Shown piece by piece: positions 36,620-49,140 of a stretch of 64,000 bases of DNA (position 1 is its first letter; every line of letters begins with the position of its first letter). This stretch comes from Arthrobacter oryzae (GTDB taxonomy: Bacteria > Actinomycetota > Actinomycetes > Actinomycetales > Micrococcaceae). The DNA is taken from assembly GCF_003634095.1 (NCBI RefSeq), contig NZ_RBIR01000006.1:151960-215959 (forward strand), in the 5' to 3' direction. The notes under the pieces are model-generated. The model was not told the DNA's origin. It searched no databases and saw nothing but the letters and a program-made list of their open reading frames with translations. The translations under genes were made by a program, and so were the position numbers.

Positions 36620-36663
36620 ACAAAGCGGGCCGGATGCCTGAGAAGGCATCCGGCCCGCTTTGT
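36620..36663. terminator. Terminator between glnK and zwf
   Basis: Perfect 19-bp arms (36620-36638 and 36645-36663) flank a 6-nt loop. The stem has ACAAAG/CTTTGT ends, so it can act in both directions between these convergent genes. Confidence 0.85.
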
Positions 36664-36742
36664 CGTGTGTCTTCGTGTGCCGTGGGTCGTGTGCCGCGGG
36701 CGCGCATTGCGCGACTCCGCTCAGCACACTGCGGGTCTGCCG

Positions 36743-38131
36743 CTACGCCGGCCAGTCCGCCGGACCGGGGCTTCCGGCGGGGTATTCCTCCAGCGGGACA
36801 TTCCCGGCGGACCAGGATTTGAGTACCGGCGCCAGGATGCGCCAGCAGTCCTCGGCGGTATCGGCACGCACGGACAGCAGGGGATCGCCCGTAAGGACCC
36901 CTTCCAGGACTTCGCCGTACGGGAGGAGCTCGGAGGCGCTCAGCTCCGCATGCAGCGTGGCCCGGTCCAGGCTCAGGACATCGCCCGGGCCGTTCACATC
37001 GACGTCGAACTGCAAAGTATCCGGTCCGAATCCGATCCTGAGCTGGTTGGGGGAGTCCACGCCCGTGAACCCCTTCGGCAGATAGGGCACCGGCCGGAAG
37101 GTCACCACGGCTTCCTTGCGCATGCCGCCGAGCGCCTTGCCCGAGCGCAGGATGAACGGCACGCCCTCCCAGCGCCAGTTGTCGATCTGCACTTCGACCT
37201 CGGCCAGGGTCTCCGTCTCCCGGGCGGGATCTACCCCTTTCTCCTTCACGTAGTCGGGGATCTTGCGGTCGTCGATGGAGCCGGCGGTGTACCGGGCGCG
37301 GCGCGTGCTTTTTGCGTAGGGCGCCTTGATGCTGCTGGCGCGCAGCACGGTCGCCACGGCGTCACGGAGGTCCCGCTCATCCAGGGACGCCGGCGGCTCG
37401 ATCGCCATGAGCGCCATGATCTGGAGCAAGTGGCTCTGGATCATGTCCCGGAGGGCGCCGGCGCCGTCGTAATAGCGGGCACGGCCCTCCAGCGCGAGAT
37501 CCTCATCGAAGATGATCTCCACCTTCTCGATGGTTGAGCGGTTCCAGACGGGTTCGAGGAAGGCGTTGGCAAAGCGCAGGCCCAGGATGTTCAGGACGGT
37601 CGCCTTGCCCAGGAAGTGGTCCACCCGATGGATGTGGTCCTCCGGGACCAGCGCGGCGAGGGTCCGGTTCAGGTGCCGCGCGGACTCCACGTCCGAGCCG
37701 AACGGCTTCTCCATCACCAGCCGGGTGCCGGCGGGCAGGTCCTTCGGCGCCAGCGCCTCACAGGCCAGCTGGCTGACATGCGGCGGAAGCGCGAAGTAGA
37801 CGGCCACCGGGCCCTCAAGCTTGGCCAGCAGCCCAGCGAGCTGCCCCTCGGCCGTGACGTCGAGCTGGTGGTAGGTGCTGTCCTGCCGGATCCGTTTCAG
37901 CTCCCGCTTGCCGTAGGCATCGGCCTGGGAGTTCTCGTCCGCGAACGACTCCTCGATGCGGTCGAGCCACTGTTCCGGCGTCCAGGGATCCGATCCCGCC
38001 CCTACCAGGGTGAGGCCGTCGGCGCGTCCCCGGGCCACCAGGCGGGCCAGCCCCGGCAACAGGAGCCTGCCGGTCAGGTCGCCCGAAGCGCCCAGGATGA
38101 GTAAGGTTTTTACAGTTGTTTGGCTGGTCAC
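36743..38131 (-). CDS. zwf: Glucose-6-phosphate 1-dehydrogenase
   Basis: The 462-residue protein is G6PD, which oxidises glucose-6-phosphate to 6-phosphogluconolactone and produces NADPH. The cofactor motif is ILGASGDLTGRLLLPGL, EKPFGSD lies near the middle, and the active-site block HRVDHFLGKATVLNIL carries the catalytic His. GTG 38131 lacks a Shine-Dalgarno; CATGCT seven nt upstream could serve a leaderless message. It is not in the usual tal-zwf-opcA-pgl arrangement, so a second zwf may exist elsewhere in this genome; that is inference. Its NADPH would support fatty-acid and olefin synthesis. Confidence 0.95.
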   Translation of the reverse strand: MTSQTTVKTLLILGASGDLTGRLLLPGLARLVARGRADGLTLVGAGSDPWTPEQWLDRIEESFADENSQADAYGKRELKRIRQDSTYHQLDVTAEGQLAGLLAKLEGPVAVYFALPPHVSQLACEALAPKDLPAGTRLVMEKPFGSDVESARHLNRTLAALVPEDHIHRVDHFLGKATVLNILGLRFANAFLEPVWNRSTIEKVEIIFDEDLALEGRARYYDGAGALRDMIQSHLLQIMALMAIEPPASLDERDLRDAVATVLRASSIKAPYAKSTRRARYTAGSIDDRKIPDYVKEKGVDPARETETLAEVEVQIDNWRWEGVPFILRSGKALGGMRKEAVVTFRPVPYLPKGFTGVDSPNQLRIGFGPDTLQFDVDVNGPGDVLSLDRATLHAELSASELLPYGEVLEGVLTGDPLLSVRADTAEDCWRILAPVLKSWSAGNVPLEEYPAGSPGPADWPA

Positions 38132-38149
38132 CTACGCCAGCATGCCATC

Positions 38150-38177
38150 TTGAAGGCGCATCTTGGTACCCTAGATA
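38150..38177 (+). promoter_or_regulatory. Candidate promoter of ffh
   Basis: TTGAAG (38150-38155) and TAGATA (38172-38177) are separated by 16 bp and precede ffh by about 105 bp, leaving an untranslated leader. Confidence 0.4.
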
Positions 38178-38283
38178 GTCGAGTCCCGTTGTCGAGGCGG
38201 TTCGTTCAGGCGAACACCAGCCGCGACGCTGGCGTGCCGGACCGGCCGCCACCTGTAGATCCACTGAAAGAAGTGCACGGCGC

Positions 38284-39867
38284 GTGTTCAATTCACTCTC
38301 TGACCGGTTGACAGCAACCTTCAAGAATCTGCGTGGCAAGGGCCGCCTGACCGAGGCGGACGTTGACGCCACAGTCCGCGAGATCCGGCGTGCCCTTCTG
38401 GACGCCGACGTCGCCGTTCCCGTGGTCCGGGAGTTCACCGGCCGCGTGCGCGAGCGTGCCCTCGGCGCGGAGGTCTCCGGCGCGCTGAACCCGAGCCAGC
38501 AGATCGTGAAGATCGTCAACGAAGAGCTCGTGGAGATCCTCGGTGGCGAGACCCGCCGGATCCGCCTGGCCAAGACCGGGCCCACCATTATCATGCTGGC
38601 CGGCCTCCAGGGCGCCGGTAAGACCACCCTGGCCGGCAAGCTGTCCAAGTGGCTCAAGGCCCAGGGCCACAGCCCCATGCTGGTGGCGTGCGACCTTCAG
38701 CGCCCGAACGCCGTCACCCAGCTGCAGGTGGTCGGCCAGCGCGCCGGCGTGCCCGTGTTCGCCCCGCACCCGGGCGCCACGTCCACCGAACTCGACCACC
38801 CCGCCGGTGACCCGGTCGCCGTGGCCCGTGCCGGCGTCGAGGAAGCCAAGCGCACCCTGCACGACGTCGTGATCGTGGACACCGCCGGCCGTCTCGGCAT
38901 CGACGCCGAGATGATGGAGCAGGCGCGCCAGATCCGCCGGGCGATCGTCCCGAACGAAGTCCTGTACGTGATCGACGCCATGATCGGCCAGGACGCCGTC
39001 AACACGGCCATGGCCTTCGACGAGGGCGTCAACTTCACCGGCATCGTGCTGTCCAAGCTCGACGGCGACGCCCGCGGCGGCGCCGCGCTCTCCGTCACCT
39101 CGGTGACCGGCAAGCCCGTCATGTTCGCATCCACCGGCGAAGGCCTGGACGACTTCGAGCTGTTCCACCCGGACCGCATGGCCTCGCGCATCCTGGACAT
39201 GGGTGACGTCCTCACCCTGATCGAGCAGGCCGAGAAATCCTGGGACAAGGATGAAGCCGCCCGGATGGCGCAGAAGTTCGCCGACCAGGAAGACTTCACC
39301 CTGGACGACTTCCTCGCCCAGATGCAGCAGATCCGCAACATGGGCTCCATGAAGAAAATGCTCATGATGATGCCCGGCGCGCAGAACATCCGCCAGCAGC
39401 TCGAGCAGTTCGACGAGCGCGAGATCGACCGCGTCGAGGCCATCGTCCGGTCCATGACCCCGCACGAGCGCGTCGCGCCGAAGATCATCAACGGCTCCCG
39501 CCGCGCCCGCATCGCCCGCGGTTCCGGCGTCCACGTCTCCGAGGTCAACGGCCTGCTGGAGCGGTTTGCCCAGGCCCAGAAGATGATGAAGAAGATGGCC
39601 GCCGGCGGCGGCATGCCCGGCATGCCGGGGATGCCCGGCATGGGCGGCGGGGCCCGCAAGGGAGCCAAGACCGCGCCCAAGAAGAAGGCCCGCTCCGGCA
39701 ACCCGGCCAAGGCTGCCCAGGAACTGCGCGACGCCGAGACCCGGCGCGCGGCCGGCACCAAGGCCCTGCCCACCGGGGCGTCCTTCGGCCAGCAGGGCGG
39801 CGACTTCGATCCGTCCCAGCTGAACCTGCCCAAGGGCTTCGACAAGTTCCTCGGCGGCAGCAAGTAG
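38284..39867 (+). CDS. ffh: Signal recognition particle protein Ffh
   Basis: The 527-residue protein is the SRP54 GTPase that binds signal sequences and 4.5S RNA. The N domain starts MFNSLSDRLTATFKNLRGKG. G1 is GLQGAGKTTLAGKLSKWL near residue 107, G3 is DTAGRLGIDAEMM and G4 is SKLDGDARGG. The M domain has Met-rich blocks (NMGSMKKMLMMMPG, AQKMMKKMAAGGGMPG) and SRRARIARGSG for RNA binding. The tail is long and Gly/Lys-rich. GTG 38284 follows AAAGAAGTGCACGGCGC. It works with FtsY. Confidence 0.97.
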   Translation: MFNSLSDRLTATFKNLRGKGRLTEADVDATVREIRRALLDADVAVPVVREFTGRVRERALGAEVSGALNPSQQIVKIVNEELVEILGGETRRIRLAKTGPTIIMLAGLQGAGKTTLAGKLSKWLKAQGHSPMLVACDLQRPNAVTQLQVVGQRAGVPVFAPHPGATSTELDHPAGDPVAVARAGVEEAKRTLHDVVIVDTAGRLGIDAEMMEQARQIRRAIVPNEVLYVIDAMIGQDAVNTAMAFDEGVNFTGIVLSKLDGDARGGAALSVTSVTGKPVMFASTGEGLDDFELFHPDRMASRILDMGDVLTLIEQAEKSWDKDEAARMAQKFADQEDFTLDDFLAQMQQIRNMGSMKKMLMMMPGAQNIRQQLEQFDEREIDRVEAIVRSMTPHERVAPKIINGSRRARIARGSGVHVSEVNGLLERFAQAQKMMKKMAAGGGMPGMPGMPGMGGGARKGAKTAPKKKARSGNPAKAAQELRDAETRRAAGTKALPTGASFGQQGGDFDPSQLNLPKGFDKFLGGSK

Positions 39868-39925
39868 CCGCAGCTGCTGATGCCGCCGGGACTGTGTCGC
39901 CGGCGGCAGCAGCGCTGAAGTGCCA

Positions 39926-39931
39926 TATGGT
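39926..39931 (+). promoter_or_regulatory. Likely leaderless -10 element of the alpha/beta hydrolase gene
   Basis: TATGGT lies six nt before ATG 39938, which has no Shine-Dalgarno. Confidence 0.5.
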
Positions 39932-39937
39932 TAGACC

Positions 39938-40672
39938 ATGTTCAAGCAGCGCGTAGTCTTCGTTCACGGGGATGGCAGCTTTGGCGCCGCCGCGTGGCCC
40001 AAGCAACACGGAATGGCGCTGGAATACGACGCGCTGTTCCTGCGGCGGCACGGGTTCGACGCCGTCGCGGAACCGCTGGAAACAAACTTCACCGCCGACG
40101 CCGCAATCGTGCTCGCATCGCTGGCAGACGACGGCCGCGGCGAGGCCGGCGGCCACGTGGTGGCCCACTCGCAGGGCGCCATCGCCGCCATGATGGCCGC
40201 CGTCGAGCGTCCCGACCTCGTCCAGTCGCTGACCCTCGTGGAGCCGGCCTGCCTGTCCCTGACCGCCGAGCTCCCGGCCACCGCCGCGCACCGGGCCCTC
40301 ATGCAGCCGCTCTTCGACGTCCGGCACAACCTCAGCGACGATGACTTCCAACGGGAATTCATCCGCCGCGCTTTCTCGGCCGATGCCCCGGGAGCCACGA
40401 CCCCCGAGGCCCTCCGGGCCGCGCACCGGCTCCGCCTGCAGGCCCCGCCGTGGGAAGCCCCGCTGCAGATCGTCCCGGGCGTGCCGACGCTGGTCCTGAC
40501 GGGCGGCTGGGAGCCGCTGTATGAGGAAATCGCCGGCTACCTGCGCGAGACCGGTGCCCTGCACCGCACGGCGGCGGGAGGGCACCGGCCCCAGGACTCA
40601 ACCGACGGGGACCGGGCCATCCGCTCGTTCATCGCCGAGGTCAGCCGGCTCCAGCACGCCCGCGCGTCCTAG
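39938..40672 (+). CDS. Alpha/beta hydrolase
   Basis: The 244-residue protein has an alpha/beta hydrolase fold. VVFVHGDGSFG supplies the oxyanion-hole region, VVAHSQGAIAAMM is the nucleophile elbow with the catalytic Ser, and GGHRPQD carries the likely catalytic His. The acid residue is not certain. No signal peptide is visible, so it is cytoplasmic. Substrate is unknown; it could be an esterase or a C-C hydrolase. It has its own likely leaderless promoter and is convergent with thiC, separated by only 9 bp. Confidence 0.85.
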   Translation: MFKQRVVFVHGDGSFGAAAWPKQHGMALEYDALFLRRHGFDAVAEPLETNFTADAAIVLASLADDGRGEAGGHVVAHSQGAIAAMMAAVERPDLVQSLTLVEPACLSLTAELPATAAHRALMQPLFDVRHNLSDDDFQREFIRRAFSADAPGATTPEALRAAHRLRLQAPPWEAPLQIVPGVPTLVLTGGWEPLYEEIAGYLRETGALHRTAAGGHRPQDSTDGDRAIRSFIAEVSRLQHARAS

Positions 40673-40681
40673 CCTGTACCG

Positions 40682-43796
<3,115 letters not shown>

Positions 43797-43803
43797 GAAT
43801 AAA

Positions 43804-43815
43804 TTGAAGCTTCAA
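43804..43815. promoter_or_regulatory. Perfect 12-bp palindrome before the VOC gene, candidate MarR-type operator
   Basis: TTGAAGCTTCAA is a perfect palindrome in an A/T-rich stretch 62 bp before the VOC protein start. Such palindromes are typical of MarR-family operators controlling ring-cleavage-like VOC proteins. No regulator gene is adjacent. Confidence 0.35.
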
Positions 43816-43876
43816 GTAATTTAAGTCTATGTAAGGTCACCGAGAGCCGGTGGCCACAGAACCCCGGAGCGTTTCG

Positions 43877-44752
<876 letters not shown>

Positions 44753-44929
44753 GGCCGGGCCTTCCGGGACATGCCCGGCGCGGTCGGCCAGCAATGGACA
44801 TGGCTCCTATATGTCCAGTGCTCGCGGCCGGCGGAGGGCATGTCCAGTCGTGGTGGCCAAGTCGCGCTAGGCTGAAGTGACGCCACAAACAGCGGTCCAC
44901 GTGCCGCCGAACCCTAAAGGACTAGCTGC

Positions 44930-45367
44930 ATGGGATTCACCGAAATCTTTGTGTCCACCCACGAAGACGCTCTCAAGCGCGCCAGCGCCCTCGAGAGCGG
45001 CGGCCCGGCGGCCTCCGGGGCCGTCCGCATTCCCGATATCAGCGACTTCGAGGTGGAACGCCTCGGCGATCTCGCCGGCGTGGCAGTGCACGCCGCGGGC
45101 GCGGACTATGAGCTGGCGATGGTGGATGTAGCCAGCGACTCCCTGCTCGGCGTCCCCGCCGCGATGGTCCGGACGCTCGCGGAACTCCTCAGCTACGAAA
45201 CCGAGGGGGAGGGTGACGTCCTGGAGGACGTCGCCGCCAACTGGGCCGCCGAGGAAGACATGCCCTTCGGTCCCGACGAGTCCCGGGCCTACGTCCGCCG
45301 GATCGCCGAACTCGCCGCCGCGGTGGACCCCGCCACGCGGTCCGGACTCTACGTCTGGACGTCCTGA
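44930..45367 (+). CDS. Conserved hypothetical protein
   Basis: The 145-residue acidic protein is soluble, with no signal or membrane helix. It begins MGFTEIFVSTHEDALKRASALE, and its second half holds a long helix-rich segment ending RRIAELAAAVDPATRSGLYVWTS. I do not recognise a named domain. Codon use and composition match the neighbours, so it looks like a resident gene. ATG 44930 follows AAAGGA at eight nt. A TAGGCT promoter-like hexamer near 44869 would give a leader of about 50 nt. No operon partner is evident. Confidence 0.75.
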   Translation: MGFTEIFVSTHEDALKRASALESGGPAASGAVRIPDISDFEVERLGDLAGVAVHAAGADYELAMVDVASDSLLGVPAAMVRTLAELLSYETEGEGDVLEDVAANWAAEEDMPFGPDESRAYVRRIAELAAAVDPATRSGLYVWTS

Positions 45368-45445
45368 CCCGCCCCGATTGCCCTGTCCGGGCCGCGCGCC
45401 GGGACACCGGGCCCGTGTCAAGTCGAAATCCTGCCGGTGATCTGG

Positions 45446-45451
45446 CACAAT
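45446..45451 (+). promoter_or_regulatory. Candidate -10 element of the rpsP operon
   Basis: TGGCACAAT resembles an extended -10 and lies about 135 bp before rpsP, implying a long leader. A near-identical TGGCAAAAT precedes rplS. Confidence 0.35.
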
Positions 45452-45585
45452 GAACAGGTACTCGATCTGCGTGGCCCCTCTCTCCGCGTCCGGATCTTGT
45501 CCTTCAGAACCCCCTAGTATGGCCCGCCCCACGGGTGCAGAACGCCGGGCTCGACCCCGTTTCAGAAACAGGAGTGACCACAAAA

Positions 45586-46011
45586 GTGGCCGTAAAGATT
45601 CGCCTTAAGCGCTTTGGCAAGATGCGCGCACCGTACTACCGCATCGTCGTCATGGACTCACGCTCCAAGCGTGATGGCCGTGCCATCGAAGAGATCGGCA
45701 AGTACCACCCGACCGAAGAGCCCTCGTACATCGAGGTCGACACGGACCGTGCCCAGTACTGGCTCGGCGTCGGCGCACAGCCGTCCGAGCAGGTCGCCGC
45801 GATCCTCAAGATCACCGGTGACTGGCAGAAGTTCAAGGGTCTCCCCGGCCAGGAGGGAACCTTGAAGACCAAGGCTCCCAAGGCTGCCTTCGTCACCCCG
45901 GAAAAGGGTTCCGTGATCATCCCGGAAGCCATCACCAAGAAGGCCAAGAAGGACGAAGCTGCCGAGGCTCCCGCCGACGCCGCCGAAGCAGAGACCACCG
46001 AGGCAGAGTAA
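45586..46011 (+). CDS. rpsP: 30S ribosomal protein S16
   Basis: The 141-residue protein begins [20 protein letters not shown], the universal S16 start. An Ala/Glu-rich acidic C-terminal tail of about 40 residues (ending AEAETTEAE), common in actinobacterial S16, follows. GTG 45586 is used, with AGGAG about 11 nt upstream; the open frame to 45535 has no conserved residues. It heads the rpsP-khpA unit, and rimM-trmD-rplS follow in the classic order. Confidence 0.97.
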   Translation: MAVKIRLKRFGKMRAPYYRIVVMDSRSKRDGRAIEEIGKYHPTEEPSYIEVDTDRAQYWLGVGAQPSEQVAAILKITGDWQKFKGLPGQEGTLKTKAPKAAFVTPEKGSVIIPEAITKKAKKDEAAEAPADAAEAETTEAE

Positions 46012-46012
46012 A

Positions 46013-46255
46013 TTGCTGGCAGAAGCGCTCGAACACCTGGTCCGCGGGATTGTTGACAGCCCCGAGGACGTCAAGGTCAGTGCGAAGAACAACCGCCGCG
46101 GGGAAACCCTCGAGGTGCGAGTTCATCAGGACGACCTCGGACGGGTGATCGGCCGGCAGGGCCGGACCGCACGCGCATTGCGCACTGTGGTCGCGGCGCT
46201 GGCGGATGGCGAGCCGGTCAGGGTCGACGTCGTCGACACGGACCGCCGCCGCTAA
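46013..46255 (+). CDS. khpA: KH-domain RNA-binding protein KhpA
   Basis: The 80-residue protein is a single KH domain with the GxxG loop in GRVIGRQGRTARALRTVV. KhpA binds small RNAs and mRNAs with KhpB in Gram-positive bacteria. TTG 46013 begins one nt after the rpsP stop, so translation is coupled. It is followed by an intrinsic terminator before rimM. Confidence 0.93.
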   Translation: MLAEALEHLVRGIVDSPEDVKVSAKNNRRGETLEVRVHQDDLGRVIGRQGRTARALRTVVAALADGEPVRVDVVDTDRRR

Positions 46256-46278
46256 CGCGTTCAGCACTACTTGTCTTT

Positions 46279-46324
46279 AGTCCGGCCCCTTCACCAGATA
46301 ATGGTGGAGGGGCCGGACTGTTTT
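46279..46324 (+). terminator. Intrinsic terminator between khpA and rimM
   Basis: Arms 46279-46296 and 46302-46319 form an 18-bp stem with one G-U pair and a GATAA loop, followed by GTTTT. It would separate rpsP-khpA from rimM-trmD, wholly or as an attenuator. Confidence 0.8.
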
Positions 46325-46366
46325 CCGCGCAAACCCAATAACGACCAACCCCGAACAGAGGAACAG

Positions 46367-46945
46367 ATGCAGCTCCAGGTGGCACGAATCGGCAAACCCC
46401 ACGGCATCCGCGGCGAAGTGACCGTCCAGGTGCTGACCGATGCGCCCGGCGACCGGTTTGTCCCCGGCACCCAGTTCATCGTGGAGCCCGCGTCGGCGGG
46501 GCCGCTGACAGTGATCAGCGCCCGCTGGAACAAGGACATCCTGCTGTTGGGCTTCGACGAGATCGAGACCCGCAACGAGGCCGAGGGCCTCCGCGGCGCC
46601 AAGCTGTTCATCGAAACCGAAGGCATCGGCGCCGACGACGACGACGAAGGCTGGTACGAGCACGAACTCGTGGGCCTGGACGTCCGCGTGGGCGGCAACG
46701 TGGTGGGCAAGGTGTCCGCACTGCACACCCTGCCGGTCCAGGATCTCCTGGTGGTCACCACCACCGAGGGCGCCGAGGTCCTGATCCCGTTCGTGGAGCA
46801 GATCGTGCCGGAGGTCAACGTGGGCGAAAAGTACGTCGTTGTCACCCCGCCGGCCGGACTCTTCGAGGTCAACACCGACGAGTTCCCGGAAGCGCCTGCC
46901 GCTGAAAAGCCGGCCGAGGCCGACGCCGCCGGGAGCGACGCGTAA
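46367..46945 (+). CDS. rimM: Ribosome maturation factor RimM
   Basis: The 192-residue protein is RimM, which binds S19 and helps mature the 30S head. It starts MQLQVARIGKPHGIRGEVTVQVLTD. The PRC-barrel half follows, with WYEHELVGLDV and VLIPFVEQIVPEVNV. A short acidic/Ala tail ends the protein. ATG 46367 has AGAGGA upstream; the frame further upstream lies in the terminator and is not coding. trmD starts directly after its stop. Confidence 0.96.
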   Translation: MQLQVARIGKPHGIRGEVTVQVLTDAPGDRFVPGTQFIVEPASAGPLTVISARWNKDILLLGFDEIETRNEAEGLRGAKLFIETEGIGADDDDEGWYEHELVGLDVRVGGNVVGKVSALHTLPVQDLLVVTTTEGAEVLIPFVEQIVPEVNVGEKYVVVTPPAGLFEVNTDEFPEAPAAEKPAEADAAGSDA

Positions 46946-47740
46946 ATGAGGATCGACGTCGTCAGCATCTTCCCGGAGTACCTGGCACCGCTGGAATTGT
47001 CCCTGATCGGCAAAGCCCGCCAGGACGGCCTGCTGGACCTGAGGGTCCACGATCTGCGGGAGTTCACCACCGACCGGCACCGGACGGTCGATGACACCCC
47101 CTACGGCGGCGGGGCCGGCATGGTCATGAAGCCCGAACCCTGGGCGCAGGCCCTCACCGCGGTCGCGGCCGAACGCCCTGCGGAGGCCGGAAAGCCGGTG
47201 CTGATTGTCCCGTCGCCGGCGGGGGAGCGGTTCACCCAGGCCACCGCCCATCAGCTCGCGGAGGAGGACCAGCTGGTCTTCGCCTGCGGCCGGTACGAGG
47301 GCATCGATGAACGGGTCCTGGAATGGGCGGCGGACCACTTCACGGTGCGCCCGATGAGCCTGGGGGACTATGTCCTCAACGGCGGCGAGGTCGCCGTGCT
47401 GGCCATGGTTGAGGCAATCGGGCGCCTGCTGCCCGGCGTCGTCGGCAATCCCGAATCCCTCGTGGAGGAGTCCCACTCGGACGGGCTGCTGGAGTACCCC
47501 GTCTACACGAAGCCCTCCAGCTGGCGGGACCGGGACGTCCCGGCGGTGCTGCTGAGCGGCAACCACGGCAAGATCGCCCAGTGGCGCCGGCACGAGCAGT
47601 ACAGGCGCACCGCCGAACGCCGCCCTGATCTGCTCGCCGAATTCGACGCCGGCAAACTGCCCCGCGCGGACCGCACGGCCTTCGCCGATCTGGGGTACGA
47701 CGTCGTCGACGGCCGGCTCAAGCAGCGTCCGGACGCCTAG
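46946..47740 (+). CDS. trmD: tRNA (guanine(37)-N1)-methyltransferase
   Basis: The 264-residue protein is TrmD, which makes m1G37 in tRNAs to prevent frameshifting. It shows [13 protein letters not shown], then [17 protein letters not shown], then the knot region [11 protein letters not shown] and [17 protein letters not shown] that bind S-adenosylmethionine. Its start codon directly abuts the rimM stop. rplS follows after 236 bp with its own promoter-like element. Confidence 0.97.
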   Translation: MRIDVVSIFPEYLAPLELSLIGKARQDGLLDLRVHDLREFTTDRHRTVDDTPYGGGAGMVMKPEPWAQALTAVAAERPAEAGKPVLIVPSPAGERFTQATAHQLAEEDQLVFACGRYEGIDERVLEWAADHFTVRPMSLGDYVLNGGEVAVLAMVEAIGRLLPGVVGNPESLVEESHSDGLLEYPVYTKPSSWRDRDVPAVLLSGNHGKIAQWRRHEQYRRTAERRPDLLAEFDAGKLPRADRTAFADLGYDVVDGRLKQRPDA

Positions 47741-47774
47741 CCGACGGGATTGGGCTAACCGGCACCACGTGTGG

Positions 47775-47780
47775 CAAAAT
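47775..47780 (+). promoter_or_regulatory. Candidate -10 element of rplS
   Basis: TGGCAAAAT lies about 197 bp before rplS with TTGGGC 19 bp upstream. The long untranslated leader between it and rplS could carry autoregulatory structure, but none could be assigned. Confidence 0.3.
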
Positions 47781-47976
47781 TAGTCCTTGTGCCTGCTGGG
47801 TTGCGAACCTGCCACAGGGGGAGCGCCACCAACAGCCCGGCACCCCGGCTCCGTCTATTCCAGACAGGGCCGGATTGACAAAATTTCGGCGGAGATTTCC
47901 GGGCGGCATTCGCCCTCGGGCTTGTCCGCCGTAACCCCAACGTGAGTGACCTGTGGCGTTCACCAGGAGTGGATCA

Positions 47977-48336
47977 ATGCATATCCTCGATTCCGTAGAC
48001 GCAGCCTCGCTGCGCACCGATGTTCCCGTCTTCCGCGCGGGTGACACCATCAAGGTTCACGTGAACATCATCGAAGGCAAGAACTCCCGCGTCCAGGTCT
48101 TCCAGGGCTTCGTCCTGGGCCGCCAGGGCGATGGCGTCCGCGAAACCTTCACCGTCCGCAAGGTCTCCTTCGGCGTCGGCGTGGAGCGTACCTTCCCGGT
48201 GCACTCCCCGATCATCGACAAGATCGAGCTCGTCTCCAAGGGTGACGTGCGCCGCGCCAAGCTTTACTACATGCGTAACCTGCGTGGTAAGGCCGCGAAG
48301 ATCAAGGAAAAGCGCGACTTCCAGACCGGCAAATAA
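47977..48336 (+). CDS. rplS: 50S ribosomal protein L19
   Basis: The 119-residue protein is L19, at the 30S-50S interface. Typical sequence includes [29 protein letters not shown], then [24 protein letters not shown], then [24 protein letters not shown] 47977 follows AGGAGTGG at a good distance; an earlier in-frame ORF start at 47953 adds no family residues. Transcription probably ends at the hairpin that overlaps the beginning of lepB. Confidence 0.97.
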   Translation: MHILDSVDAASLRTDVPVFRAGDTIKVHVNIIEGKNSRVQVFQGFVLGRQGDGVRETFTVRKVSFGVGVERTFPVHSPIIDKIELVSKGDVRRAKLYYMRNLRGKAAKIKEKRDFQTGK

Positions 48337-48465
48337 GCCTTTCGTCTGTCACGACAGGCTTTCGCCGCGGGTCCTTGGACCGTGTCCGGTGCCTCAGCCA
48401 GTGCGGCGCCGGGGCTATCCGCAACAGCGCAATTTAGTTCACGACAGCGCCAGGGGATACCGAAC

Positions 48466-49140
48466 ATGGAACAGCCAAAACGCCAGCCCGGGAAACCGGG
48501 CTGGCGTTTTGCGTTGCTTGCCCTGGTCCTCGCGGTGGCCATCAGCGCCGTGGTGCGTTCGCTGTGGCTGGATATCTACTTCATCCCGTCCGCTTCCATG
48601 GAACCGCTCCTGCGCACCGGGGACCGGATCCTGGTTGCCCGCACCGGCTCCCAGCCCCTGAACCGGGGCGACGTCGTCGTCTTCGACGGCCGTGGCTCCT
48701 TTGCCCCGCTGAACAGCGGCAACGGCCCCGTGGCGGATGCCCTCGCCGACGCCGGACGCTGGCTTGGCCTCGCGGGCAGCGACACGACGTATGTCAAACG
48801 CGTCATCGGGCTGCCCGGAGACCGCGTAGTGTGCTGCGACGCGGCCGGCCGGCTCACAGTGAACGGCCAGCCAGTTGCGGAACCCTACCTCTACCCGGGG
48901 GATGCGCCGAGCACGACCAAGTTCAGCATCGAGGTGCCGCCTGGCCGGCTGTGGCTCATGGGGGACCACCGCTCCGTGTCGGCCGATTCCCGCAGTCTCC
49001 TCGGCGCCCCCGGCGGCGGCATGGTGCCGTTGGAACGCGTCATCGGCAGGCCGGTACAGATCATCTGGCCGCTTGATAGATTTGCAGCAGTAGCGCGGTC
49101 CGAACCGGCCGCGACAACGACGACGACGAACGGACAGTAG
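48466..49140 (+). CDS. lepB: Signal peptidase I (first copy)
   Basis: The 224-residue protein is a type I signal peptidase with one N-terminal membrane helix (FALLALVLAVAISAVVRSLWL). The catalytic Ser is in IPSASMEPLL and the general-base Lys in [24 protein letters not shown] is the conserved box E. ATG 48466 has AGGGGA eight nt upstream. Codons 5-15 coincide with a perfect terminator-type hairpin, so expression may depend on read-through. It stands directly before a second signal peptidase gene. Confidence 0.93.
   Translation: MEQPKRQPGKPGWRFALLALVLAVAISAVVRSLWLDIYFIPSASMEPLLRTGDRILVARTGSQPLNRGDVVVFDGRGSFAPLNSGNGPVADALADAGRWLGLAGSDTTYVKRVIGLPGDRVVCCDAAGRLTVNGQPVAEPYLYPGDAPSTTKFSIEVPPGRLWLMGDHRSVSADSRSLLGAPGGGMVPLERVIGRPVQIIWPLDRFAAVARSEPAATTTTTNGQ
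48477..48510 (+). terminator. Perfect GAAA-loop hairpin inside the lepB 5' end
   Basis: Arms 48477-48491 and 48496-48510 are exact 15-nt complements around a GAAA tetraloop, and the 3' arm ends in TTTT. It has the form of an intrinsic terminator for rplS, yet encodes lepB residues 4-15. Confidence 0.75.

Noticed and set aside
44795..44817. TGGACAT / ATGTCCA inverted repeat in the gap before the 145-residue hypothetical
   Set aside because: Arms of only 7 bp with a 9-nt spacer and no conserved context; too likely by chance to call an operator.
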